Of a stretch of 64,000 nt of DNA, positions 48,808 through 59,472 are shown one piece after another; positions within the stretch are counted from its first letter, which is position 1; the number at the start of each line of letters is the position of its first letter. A program made the position numbers and the translations under genes. Source of the stretch: Argentina anserina (Eukaryota; Streptophyta; Magnoliopsida; Rosales; Rosaceae); assembly GCF_933775445.1 (NCBI RefSeq), contig NC_065872.1, forward strand, positions 24,304,001 to 24,368,000, given 5' to 3'. The notes beneath the pieces were generated by a model, which did not search any database, had not been told where the DNA came from, and worked only from the letters and a program-made list of their open reading frames with translations.

Positions 48808-51800
48808 TAGGGCTGGGCATATATCGGGTCGGGTCGGTTTTAGGCCCAAACCGAAGTCACACCACTTTAAACGGTTTCTTGGAAAATGAAACCATAACCG
48901 AGTATAAATGGGTCAGGCCGAATATTTCGGTTTAACCGAAAATTAGTTCGGTTTCGGGTCGGGTTCAGTTTGTAAATGGGCCAATAATAACATTCAGCCC
49001 AAGTTTAGTATTTAAGCAGATTTTTCAGATTCTCGGCTCAAAAATGGTTGTCTTTTTCAGTTTTCAAGGAAAAACACATGTGAATCTCAAATTGAAAAAA
49101 AATCTCAACTCAAAAACATCACAACATAACTAAAAATGCATCACACAATACCATAAATCCATACCTAGCAGGCTAGCAGTTCAACATCATAATTCTTAAG
49201 TTACAAACCAGCAAATGAAAACTTGAAAAGACCTAGCAGTTCAACACTTCAACAGCTCAATATCATAATTCATACAAACCAGTAAATTAAAAAGATCTAG
49301 CAGTTCAACAATAATTAAAAATAACTAACAAAATCAGCAGCACATCTTGCTCTTGTGCCATCACTCCTCAGTCACATCAGACCCTAGTAGTCAAAACACA
49401 TAAGTGCACATGTTAGAAACTTAGAATACAACAGTATAGAGATCAGACAACAACATTAATGAAGCACTAAAGTTTGAAGTTTGAACTAAGTTACCTCCTT
49501 CAATCTTTTCAAGTTCAGCATAAAGAGCAAGCTCAGATTCACTAGGCTCTTTGAAAAAGGATGAATCGTTATTAGCTCTGAGCCAATCACTACAACACAC
49601 TAGGCATTCCACCATTTTTGGAGTTAAACAAGCTCTAAATGGATCAATCACCCTTTTTCCAAGAGATAAAGCACTTTTCAGATGCCACTGTAGAGGCAGG
49701 AACACCATACACATCCTTAGCAATCTGTGATAAGATGGGATATCTAGGTGCATTCTCTTTCCACCAGCTTAAAACATTAAACTTTGTATTTGCAGCATCT
49801 TCAGGAGCTTCCAATATGTACTTGTCAGCTTTTGATTTGATCTCCACCACATCTTTCTCTTTTCTGAGCTTGAGGAAGGCTAAAATATTGGCAACATGGC
49901 TATCCTCCTCCACATTTGAATCAGTTGTATCATCAAACCTAGGCAATGTGGCCTCAATTGAAGCTTGAGCAGCTTCAGGATCTGCCTCATAGTACTCTAT
50001 GTATATCTTTTGAAAGATGTTCTTCACCTCATCAACCATTAGCTTTACCCTTGCCTTGTCTTTCTGCAACATGGGGAAGAAATACTCCAAATACAAGACT
50101 TTGTACCTTGGATCCATCAAAACAGCAATCAAGCAGATTTTGTTCATGTCTTCTAGCCTCCCCCAATACTTATCATACTTCTCCTTCATTGCTATCCCAA
50201 TGCTCTTCATCAGAGGATCAGCACTCTTCATGCACTTCTCCAACTCACCCACAATTGTGCACATCCACAAAAGAGGCTGATTTGCAGTAACTATCTTGCT
50301 GCCACTAAACTCAAGAGTTGCATCATAGAATATTTTTTAAAATTTCACTAGTTTCACTACTTTATCCCAATCAACAGAAGTAGGAGGCCCAATTCTTAAA
50401 AAATCATATAATAACTATTAAAATACAATCATAATTTAAATAGTTCAAACTGAAATAATTTCAGAATTATTTACATTACCTTTTCTTTCCACCAATCTTT
50501 TCATTAAAATAGCTATCAAATTGCTCATCCTCATCCTCCATCCTTGCAAAAGCCTTTTTATACATAACACCAGTATCAAGCATGAAATATGTCGAATTCC
50601 ACCTTGTTGGTACATCCAAAGGAACAATTCCGCCCTTTTGCTCACACTTCTCCTGAGCAGCACACTTTCTAAATTTTTCTAACCTTGCAGGAGAGGATCT
50701 AATGTACTTCACACAATTTCGAATTGCATCAATTGAGCTACCCAACTCCTCCATCCCATCCTTAACAATCAGGTTAAGGATATGGCATCAGCACCTCATA
50801 TGCAAAAAAGATCCATTCAACACAAGCTCATTCCAATTTCCTATCTTATCCCTCATATAATCAAGTGCAACTTGATTCGAGCTAGCATTATCTACGACAA
50901 TAGTAAATACTTTTTCTATCCCCCATCCTATCAAGCACGACTCAACAAGCTACCCAATTGTCTTGCCCTTATGGTTAGGGATGACAACAAAGTTAAGGAT
51001 GCGCTTGTGCAACACCCAATCTTCATCGAAAATGTGCATTCAATACCATATAATTAATATTCTGGATTAAAGTCCAGGTGTCTGTTGTCAAACTCACTCT
51101 CTGACCATAGGCAGCTAAGACATTTTTCATTCTAGTTTTCTCACACTGATACAAATCCCATATATCTCTAGTTATATGCCTACGAGAAGGTAAAACAAAT
51201 AGTGGCTGACATGCTTTCACAAACTCTTGAAACCCTTTTTTTCCACTAAACTAAAAGGAAGTTCATCCCTAATAATCATTCTAGCACAAGACAACCTAGC
51301 AACTTCAGGATCATATGCATAAGATTTCAAACCTCCTCCATTTTCAGGTGTATCAAAAGATAGATACCTCTGTTTCTTGTTGGCACTATACAGAGGGCTC
51401 TTCTTGCAGTTGGTGAGTAGATGATTCCTCATGGTTGAAGTTCCATTCCCCTTTGAGTGCACAAGCTATGTTGTGGAGCAGTGCATGCACTTGGCTCTCG
51501 GCTTTTCCATCTTTGAGCCATCATGATTAGTTAGCTTGATGAAATGATCCCACACAATGCTTGCATTCTTCCTCTTCTTTTCGCCAGTAACATGTTGAGT
51601 TGACTCAGTGGAGGCAGAATCTTGTCCTTGTGTTAGTGCTAGTGGAAGTGGAAGAAGTGGAGGCATGCTTGCTAGTGGATGCGAGCTTGCTGGTGTCATG
51701 GTTCCAGGTGTGCTGCTCCCAGCAGGATAGAATCAAAGCCTTCAGAGTGGATGTCCATCCTGAAAAGAAAACAAATCAAAAACCAACAATAGTCGACATA

Positions 51801-52446
51801 AGCAATAGCCAACAACCCAACAATCATAATCTCACATCATCACAAGTCACAAAAGCCAACAAATCTCTATTATTCTAAACACCCAGATCAGATTAAGGCA
51901 GAAGAAAAACTTGAAATACTTGAAAGCAAAAAGAGATCAGACCAGAAATTAAAACCCAAATCGGATCGGAAATACTCTAAAAATTTCCTAAACTAAACTC
52001 TCAAATCAAAGAACCAGTGAGAGAGATGGAGTTAGAGAATAGAGATGGAGAATGATACCTTAGGAGGAGGAGTCTGTGCGGAGTCGCCAAAAAGAGATCG
52101 ATCAATTGAGAGAGACTGAGAGAGTGAGAGTGGGTCTTGCGCAAAGCGGCAGAGAGAAAAAAAGGGCTGGGGTTAAAATGAAACTGTAGTGTCGGTAGAG
52201 ACTAGGGAGAAAGAATGCATACGAAGATTTTTTATTAAAAATATATAATTTTTTAAAAAAATTCGGTTTGGTCGGTTATTTATCGGTCGGTTTGAAGTCT
52301 AAAACCGGTTTTGAACCGGTTTTTTTCGGTTTCGGTGTGGTTTTAAGCTATTTTCAGACTACTTTAAACGATTCGGTTAACCGTACTACTTTTTCGGTCC
52401 GGTTCGGTCGGTTTAACCGTTTGAATTCGGTTAATGCCCAGCCCTA
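48808..52446 (-). mobile_element. hAT transposon (Ac-like), 3639 bp
   Basis: Ends carry inverted repeats TAGGGCTGGGCAT (48808-48820 and complement at 52434-52446). Flanks are TGCACACC (48800-48807) and TGCACACT (52447-52454), an 8-bp target duplication with one difference. Sub-terminal regions on both sides are rich in 'cggtt'-type motifs (cggttt, accgaa), as in other hAT elements with transposase-binding repeats. Encodes a broken transposase on the minus strand. Confidence 0.92.
49421..51699 (-). pseudogene. hAT transposase
   Basis: N-terminal BED zinc finger (SIVWDHFIKL, KCMHC ... RNHLLTNC) at 51560-51410, with an in-frame TAG at 51466-51468. Then the transposase core (LTTDTW, VVDNASSNQ, HILNLIVKDG, VPTRWNSTYFML) and the C-terminal dimerisation region (LSWWKENAPRYPILSQIAKDV, VPASTVASE). 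At 49675-49678 a run of four rather than three T (A on the minus strand) shifts the frame just after ASE; the other frame continues (SALSLGKRVIDPFRA...). Further frameshifts lie near 51220 and 50460. It cannot make an active enzyme. Confidence 0.9.
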
Positions 52447-52870
52447 TGCACACTACAAACAACACGTACAATATATATATATCAATCTACACGTGATATA
52501 TATGCACACCACAACAACACGTACAATATACATCAATCCACGCATGATATATATGCACCCCACAAACAACACGTACAATATATATCAATTCACACATGAT
52601 ATATATGCACCCCACAACAACACGTATAATATACATCAATCCACGCATGATATGTATGCACGCCACAAACAACACGTACAATATATATCAATCCACGCAT
52701 GATATATATGCACGCCACAACAACACGTATAATATATATATATATATATATATCAATCCACGCATGATATCTATGCACACCACAAACAAGTACAATATAT
52801 ATCAATTCACGCATGATATATATGCACTCCACAAACGATACGTATAATATGTATCAATCCACGCATGATT
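52447..52870. repeat. ~52-bp minisatellite, about eight units
   Basis: Units start TGCAC-C and contain CAACACGTA, ATCAATCCACGCATGATAT and an AT spacer of variable length. Spacing is about 50-65 bases because of the AT run. It lies inside the chromovirus LTR. Confidence 0.9.
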
Positions 52871-53193
52871 ATGTACTACAACCAAGCCACTCTCGCACAA
52901 CAATATACATAAAGCCACTCTAATAATCCATTATACCGAAAGATACATTATCTCCCTTCCGGTCTCATCCGCCACAATTAATCACAAACAATAAAATTTC
53001 ATAATTTAAATAAAAACCGTAACATTATGTAATATAGAAACTCATGTATATGTATTGTATTTACATTTTTGTACAAATACACAACCCAGTAAATTATATC
53101 AATGTCACAATTCACTCATTGAAAGAAATCATAAATATGAGTCACCGCCAAGGGTAGACTTGTCATAGTGAGATTTACTCACATTCACCATTG

Positions 53194-53619
53194 TCATGCA
53201 CCCAAATCCGAGACCACTATTATATGGAAATATGGTTCTCGAATTAGAGGTGTGACCTTAAAACCAATAAAATTTCTTCAATAAAACTAATAGAAATATA
53301 TGTCTGGATAACAATTTTATTAAGAAACAAAATCAGAGTTATTTGACAATACAACAGATTTAGAAATACTGAAATTTAGCGAAGATACATGAGTCTCGCA
53401 TTTATTGTCTTGAATTAATAATTAAAGAAAAACTAACATTTTATTTAGTAGATTCATCTCATCCCCCAAGCATCTACTCATTACCTGAAAATAAAATTGA
53501 GTAGCATCATGAGTAACACAGACCCAGTAAGTATATACTACAATCTTATAATAATTTGGCTAATGAGAAATTCAAATATGAACAACCAAGGTGTATTTGG
53601 TCACACGAATTCTTACTTA

Positions 53620-53672
<53 letters not shown>

Positions 53673-54840
53673 CAACATCAATATATTCAATCAATTGTGT
53701 AAATTTTCAAGAAAACTAGTAATTAATCACGAAGTCACATGTTAGGGTTCACTTTTACCCAAAACACGGATAAGCTTTAGCATACCGATGCCAACACCAA
53801 AGTATGTATACTCAATGTCAATTCTCTTATGAGTATAATAATGCACTATCTGTAGGGACTAGAGCCCAAGGCTAACTCACAAAGCACAAAACAATTTTAC
53901 CAGCAATTCACTTAAGGACGGGATAGTACTAATCACCCGGCTTCACACATCCAACTCAATAACGTCAACAGAATATCCTAAACTTTAGTAATTAAGACAA
54001 TATTTAAATGCTAAAAAAATATAATCTTACACCAAGATATAAATACTTATCAATAACTCAATGTATGCATAAAATAAACAAGTTAATAAACTTGAAAGTA
54101 AATGTGCAAATAAAAAAATATATTTTAAATCAAAAGTAATTAGATAATATTAGTTAGTAGTCATTTCTCCCATAATAAGAAAAGTCTTTGTCCAAAGTAG
54201 CAATTGTCATTCAAATAATTGTGTCAAACTCCGTCAACTTTCCGTATCGATAACTCAATCAATAAACGTCCAAATTAGGCAAGTGAAGAGTCTATATTCA
54301 AGGATTTTTCGTAAGGAATGCAATAGGATAAATCATGCAATCCAGTTCAAAGTCATTGAGTCGAAAAAAGTTCAAACACAGTAGCAGTGTAGAAACCGAT
54401 CATCAAGTTATCATCTTAGATGTCTATACATTCTACTTGTAACAAAAGTTTATCATTTCTTCTGAAACTTTTCAGATTAAAAATAGAAGTCTTATACTTT
54501 AATTTGATACAAAGTTTGTAGAAAATGGTTAAAAAATGAGTGAGATATGTTTTTTTTAAGTTGTGAGTGCTACAAAAGATTTTCAGTGAGTTTATTAACT
54601 CTAACTTTGATTAGCCATAATTTCTCCATTTCTAAATGTTTTTAAGTGATTCAAAAGCCTAAATTGAAGTATTTTTAATTCTATTGTTATCTTGGACAAA
54701 CTCAGATGGTATAAAATACGAAAATATAGCTCTTACCAAAACATGGACTTTTCCATTTTATCCTTAGCTATGCACTTTGATAAATCTAAAGAGGCAAAAG
54801 ATTATAAGGATGTAAGATGTACTTGTAGAACGAGAATCTG
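53194..54840 (-). repeat. Further LTR-like sequence (chromovirus type, different family)
   Basis: Starts TGTCATGCACCC, a form typical of chromovirus LTR ends on the plus strand, and has blocks such as 'cccagtaagtatata' and 'aatcacccggcttcacac' that occur in such LTRs. No internal region or matching LTR in the window confirms it. It may continue after the Tat element at 62440. Confidence 0.4.
53623..53668. repeat. (AT)n microsatellite
   Basis: 46-base uninterrupted AT run. Confidence 0.97.
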
Positions 54841-55692
54841 AAAACAAATAAGAGTGCAGACACGTATACAAATAAAACGTAATTTATTGATAATCAAGCG
54901 CGGGGTTACAATCTTTGTGAACTCCTCTGATTCTATCTCCGTATGTAACTTGGCTCAAGGGTGACATGCACTTGATCTTAAGAATTTGAGTTTGATTTCG
55001 ATTTGGATTTGATGAAGAACAATCAATTTGGTGGCTTGATGATTCTTCGTGGACTTGAGTTTGGATTTAGATTTGATGAAGAACGAGCAATTTGGTAGCT
55101 TGATGATTCTTCGTGGACTTGAGTTTGGATTTGGATTTGATGAAGAATGAGCGATTTGGTAGCTTGATGATTCTTCGTGGACTTAGGAGACTTCGGGATT
55201 TCTCGAGAGTGATCTTGCTCAAGTGATTTTCTCTCTTCTTCCCCAATGTATAAAATCCCCCTCTCTTTATCTTGAAAGGAGTATTTATAGTGTCAAGACT
55301 TCTATTTTATAAAATATTGACACTAAAATAATAATATTTATTTAATTATATAATTAAATTAATATGTATTTTCTGATTAATTTAAAATTAGTTATGAGAA
55401 TAATTAAATTAAACAGATTCAAATAATTAATTTAATTATAACTGTAAAGAAATTTATTAATTTAATCAAATGTCCGATTATCATTTCGATCGTCAATGAC
55501 ATTCAATTTCCGATTTAAGTCAGAATAACGTAGCTTTGATTACGATCATCCATTTATGTGCTGACACAAGTTTTATTCGGATCCGCACCAACTTTGTTGA
55601 CTTTTGGGCCACGTGTGCAATTTTGTCGGGTTCTTGGTCGATTTAATTATTTAATGAAGATGATTTACTTCATTTAATTTTTTGTGTCTACA
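54841..55692 (-). repeat. Tat element 2 3' LTR
   Basis: Minus-strand start TGTAGACACAAA at 55692, directly after the purine tract AAGTAGGGGCATT (55705-55693). TATA motif TATAAATA on the minus strand at 55282-55289. Contains three 64-bp direct repeats. The left boundary is approximate. Confidence 0.7.
55011..55185. repeat. 64-bp tandem repeat, ~2.7 units
   Basis: Units begin GATGAAGAA at 55011, 55075 and 55139 and contain CTTGATGATTCTTCGTGGAC. It lies in the transcribed part of the Tat LTR. Confidence 0.9.
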
Positions 55693-55910
55693 AATGCCCC
55701 TACTTCAAGTCGTGTTGCAGACATGTCGTCGTCGCGTGCCGAAAGCGCAACTTGAAGTATGTACTTTGATTTGGAGACTTTTAGCTTCTGGGGCTCCGCA
55801 AATTTTGTAGTAATCTTTCCTTATGACTTCCGAGACTTGGTTCAACACAAAGGGAAATTATTGACTTTCCCATCGATTTATTTGATTTGGTGTTGATTTG
55901 GTATGGCTTG

Positions 55911-56031
55911 AGCATTTATTGATGATCATTGACAAATTTCAGCTCTAGCATTGATTGCTTATGAGTGTTGGCATTTATTGATGATCATTGACAAATTTCT
56001 TCTCTAGCATTGATTTCTTAGCAGTGTTGGG
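55911..56031. repeat. Two 60-bp direct repeats
   Basis: 'gcatttattgatgatcattg' followed by 'acaaattt' and 'ctctagcattgatt', present twice in tandem within the Tat 3' untranslated region. Confidence 0.85.
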
Positions 56032-56300
56032 TTTTTTTCCTCTGTCTGCATTAATGTAGCTGCATGTTTGTCTACTTAAGCATGCTTTTACTTTCATGTG
56101 TGAGAGATTAGCTCTGCAGAACATACAGTCATACAGAGCACGCTTGGTGATGCATGGGACTTAATTAACTGTCACCAAGCCCTAGATATTCCATTTTCAC
56201 TGCTAGTCTGCTAGCTTCCCACTCACAATCGTCACAGAATCCTTTGCTTGATTGGCCTCACTGCTTCACAGGGTCCACAGTTCAATCACAAAGTAGCAAC

Positions 56301-56944
56301 CTATGCTCTAAATGAACGCCTCTTAGCTTTTCTCTCTTCCTTTGCTTTAAGGCTCGCAATTTTCTTCATGTCTTCCATCTTGCGTTTTGCTATATCCTTA
56401 GCAATTTCCCTGGCTCTCCACTCATCAGCTTCTCGATCAGCTTCATCAAACTTTTCATGTTCCTCGGCCATCATCTCGGCAATATGCTTCCTCTTTCTCT
56501 TTCTCCAAAGTTTATTCCTCTTGGACTTGTACCTTTTGTTGGATAATCGGATGGCTGCAGACTTCTCCTCTCAAGGACACATTTAGCTAGTGATCGCTCT
56601 AAATGGTTCAATCTCAACTCGAAGTTTAGCCATTAATGAGTTTGCAGCTTCCACTGATTGCAACACTTGGGACACCAAATCGATTTTCCTGTCTTTCAAA
56701 ACCTCGGAAAACCCATTAACAGAAGCATCATCTTTACCATCTTTGATTGACATAAGCATCTCAAGCTCTTTCTGCATTGCTTTTGCAAGACCAAGAGTGT
56801 CCTGTAAGTTTTTGAGCTGCTCACGCACATTAGTGGTCTCCTAGAGAGTACTGGTCACAGGAGGATTGGGCGGCAGCATAGGAGCATTGGTGGGCATCAT
56901 AGGAGCATTGGGGTGGATATCATCATGTAGAACGAGATTGATCA
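56301..56944 (-). pseudogene. U11/U12-59K-like: Captured fragment of a U11/U12 snRNP 59-kDa-like gene
   Basis: Minus-strand frames read REQLKNLQDTLGLAKAMQKE, LEMLMSIKDGKDD, DLVSQVLQSVEAANSLMAKL and then, after stops and a frameshift near 56570, EEKSAAIRLSNK, KSKRNKLWRKRKRKHIAEMM and DEADREADEWRAREIAKDIA. This is the central and PDCD7-like C-terminal part of the minor-spliceosome protein U11/U12-59K. It breaks off at KEERK, before the usual C-terminus, and ends at a TAG (56301-56303). In the intact gene the product works in the U11/U12 di-snRNP. Here it is a dead fragment inside Tat element 2. Recognition is from motif memory. Confidence 0.72.
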
Positions 56945-57055
56945 GCTGAGCCTCTGGTGTAGCCATCACCGTTGAAGTTTATTAGTGAGCTTAATGAGGA
57001 GGCAAAAGCTTTGTTAGAACAGGCTTTAACGGAGGCAAACAAGGAGCAGCAGATG
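56945..57055 (+). pseudogene. Inverted ~110-bp piece of the XBAT31-like fragment
   Basis: Read on the plus strand it encodes EPLV, a TAG, then PSPLKFISELNEEAKALLEQ and ALTEANKEQQ. In XBAT31-type proteins this follows directly after the ankyrin end ..LNxSSA, which in this window lies on the minus strand immediately to the right. The piece is therefore flipped in place. Confidence 0.7.
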
Positions 57056-57478
57056 ACAGATTTAGCATAGCTGCACAAGCTCCGTGCTTGTGTTTCAAAG
57101 CAACTATATATGGCATTCTCCCCGAAGCATCTCTTTGGGAACGATCTGCACCCCATGCCAATAATCCTCGTATGCAATCCAGAGATCCCCCTATAGCCGA
57201 CAAATGCAGCGGAGTGCTTCCTGGGTAGCTGTATCAGCCGGTTGATACACAAACAAGGGCTCTGTTGTCTAACAATATATGTACACATTCAGGCCTACTT
57301 CGCCGGCAAGCTAAATACAAAGGTGTAGCTCCCCTACCATCTCTAATATTCACAAATCGTGCAAACCCCCATGAAACAGCTACATGACTTGATTTTGCAG
57401 CAGAAACAATGGCCATGCATTGCAGCTAACATAAGCGGAGTCTCCTTGTGACGATTCAACGCATCAGGATTTACAGAT
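57056..57478 (-). pseudogene. XBAT31-like: Captured fragment of an XBAT31-like ankyrin E3 ligase gene
   Basis: Minus-strand text: [21 protein letters not shown], then, after an internal deletion of roughly 40 residues, SWGFARFVNIRDGRGATPLY, RRSRPECVHILLDNRALVC, a TGA, GSTPLHLSAIGGSLDC, LLAWGADRSQRDASGRMPYI and KHKHGACAAMLNLSSA. These are ankyrin repeats of the plant XBAT31/XBOS31 RING-type ubiquitin ligases; the RING domain is absent. It joins the LRRC40-like fragment directly at about 57479. No introns are apparent across the fragment. Confidence 0.78.
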
Positions 57479-58249
57479 CTAGAGTTCCAAGGGAAGAAAG
57501 TGCCCTGATCTCTGAAGGTAACATAGAGAGTGCATCATTCCCCATGTGGACTTCCGCAAGTGAAGAACAACCAGCAATTGAAACAGGGATTGCTGAAATT
57601 TTGTTCTGGTGAAGGTCAAGCCGAATCAGACGAGAAAGGTTTCCAATATTGTCTGGTATTCCACTCAGCATATTTTTTGATGCATTAATTTCTGTAAGCG
57701 TGGTCCACGATCTAATCAACTTCTCAGATATATTTGTGAGCTTGTTTCCCTCCATGTCCAATTTCATTAATTTTGAGCAGTTTGCTAGATCTTATGGCAA
57801 GTTGATTATAACATTGTTACCTTGAAATCTGATAGATCTGAGCATCTTCCAAGCGAGCTCGGGAGGTCCATCAGCTGATTATTTGAACAATCAATTTTGA
57901 CAAGAGTAGTTGTCGATCCAATCTCCTCCGGCAGCTCCCCAAGCAAGTTAAATGATACGTCTAGCGACTTCAGCATTGCAAGCTCTCCGATTGCGGCCGG
58001 GAGCTTAGAGAGATTATTGTGGCTGACATTGAGCACAATCAGCATATGCAAATTCCTCAGCTCATCTTTGAGTACCTCAATTTCATTATGAGCTAGAATC
58101 AGCTTTTGTAGCTCCACAGCCTCCCACCACTTCTCGTCTTCGCCGACGGCGTTGTCGCTTTTGTAGACCTCATCGGGGACGAGCCTAAGAGAGCTATTAG
58201 AGAGGTTGAGAGAACTAGAGGCTCTCGCGGCTTTGATGACTCGATCCAT
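57479..58249 (-). pseudogene. LRRC40-like: Captured N-terminal fragment of an LRRC40-like leucine-rich-repeat gene
   Basis: ATG at 58249, then [38 protein letters not shown] and successive LRRs ([69 protein letters not shown]), ending at LSSLGTLDL. It matches about the first 258 residues of the plant LRRC40 homologue. A one-base frameshift near 57810 and an in-frame TAA near 57792 disable it. The coding sequence runs without introns. About 190 bases upstream of the ATG look like its 5' UTR. Confidence 0.78.
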
Positions 58250-58553
58250 TTAGATCTGCATTTGAGTTTGCCCTTGTTTTCTTGCTTTGGTGATTTTCAT
58301 CTCATGAGAAATAAGAACCGTGAACCAATTGGGGGAGAAGTGGCTTCTATTATGTAGACACAAATGCTTTCCGTCTTTCTTTCCCTTTGCATATTTTATT
58401 TTATTTTTTTTAATTTTTTTTAGGAGTATCATGTTCTGATTTTGTCCCCATTTTTTTAATTTTTTTTTTGTAGGATTTTGATGACAATTTGAGAGTCGCG
58501 GTCGATCTAACCATTTGACTGCTTTCGTAACGAGTTGATTTCCGGCAGATTTG
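58250..58553 (-). other. Presumed captured 5' UTR and Tat 3' region junction
   Basis: Pyrimidine/T-rich in the plus strand, with several T runs (58390-58480). The boundary between captured host sequence and Tat sequence is probably near 58440, but I found no terminal repeats or CTRR-type end to fix it. Confidence 0.4.
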
Positions 58554-59018
58554 AAGAACGTAAAAGACCTAATCGCTTGACTGCTCTCAATTCATAGACT
58601 TGACAGCACTCAATAAAAGTATTTTAGGCTTTACGCATCACATTCACCATGGTGGCCTTTCAAGAGTTCCAAGAACGTAAACGACCTAATCGCTTGACTG
58701 CTATCAATTCATAGACTTGACAGCACTCAATAAAAGCGTTTTAGGCTTTACGCATCACATTCACCACGGTGGCTTTCAAGAGTTTGAAGAACGTAAACAA
58801 TCTAATCGCTTGACTGCTCTCAATTCATAGACTTGACATCACTCAATAAAAGCATTTTAGGCTTTACGCATCACATTCACCATGGTGGCTTTCAAGTGTT
58901 TGAAGAACGTAAAAGACCTAATCGCTTGACTGCTCTCAATTCATAGACTTGACAGCACTCAATGAAAGCGTTTTAGGCTTTACGCATCACATTCAGCATG
59001 GCAGCTTTCAAGAGTTTC
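58554..59018. repeat. 116-117-bp tandem repeat, four units
   Basis: Units begin AAGAACGTAAA at 58554, 58671, 58787 and 58903. They share CTAATCGCTTGACTGCT and TTTTAGGCTTTACGCATCAC. Tandem arrays between pol and 3' LTR are a known feature of Tat/Ogre elements. Confidence 0.93.
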
Positions 59019-59472
59019 AAGGACGGGACAATCACTATCCTCGACGATGTTGAAGATGGGCAACATGATGGCACCACTTTAACCATGTATCCCTCTCTTA
59101 CTGGGCCATTCACTTTTAAAGCTTAATTCTATGGCAGCTCAACTCCCGTCTTGCAGTGAAATAAGAATTTGTCTATCATTTGACGGACAAACCCTTATTT
59201 TTATGTTAGTGTGATTGAACTTAAGATTGTTATTCTCAAGCTGCCTAAGTATCCTTCTAAAGAAGGAATCAAGTCATCATGTAGTTCAAGTGTTTTTTTT
59301 TATGCCTTGTGCAGTTTAAGCTCATGCAGGCGTGGAGCATTTTTGTTTTTTTTTTCTTGTGCAGTTTTGGCTCGTGCAGACTTGGAGCATTTTTGACGTT
59401 TTCAAGCATGGTACTTCTTCAGGAACTTGCGTTAATAGGACCGATCCTCAAACCGTCTTCTGCCACAATTTT
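59019..59472 (-). other. Tat element 2: untranslated region after pol
   Basis: No supported frame. Between the 116-bp array and the integrase end. Confidence 0.5.

Larger units (their letters stand above)
48059..53190 (-). repeat. Chromovirus-type LTR interrupted by a hAT element
   Basis: Starts TGTCACGACC and follows the same order of blocks as the LTR at 36431 (shared 'ttacaccatcga', 'aaacccggtaag', 'tactcatgag' repeats, 'caccgc..aagggtagact'). The hAT element occupies 48808-52446. Beyond 53190 the similarity to the other LTR stops, so only the plus-strand left part remains. Confidence 0.7.

Noticed and set aside
52441..52870. CRISPR-like array of repeats and spacers
   Set aside because: Units are contiguous tandem repeats with AT-run length changes, in a plant LTR.
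56090..56240. Helitron 3' end: a 9-bp stem (GCTTGGTGA / TCACCAAGC) followed by CCTAG
   Set aside because: Loop too long, no T after CTAG, and no matching TC 5' end at the other side of the captured genes; kept only as an open alternative.
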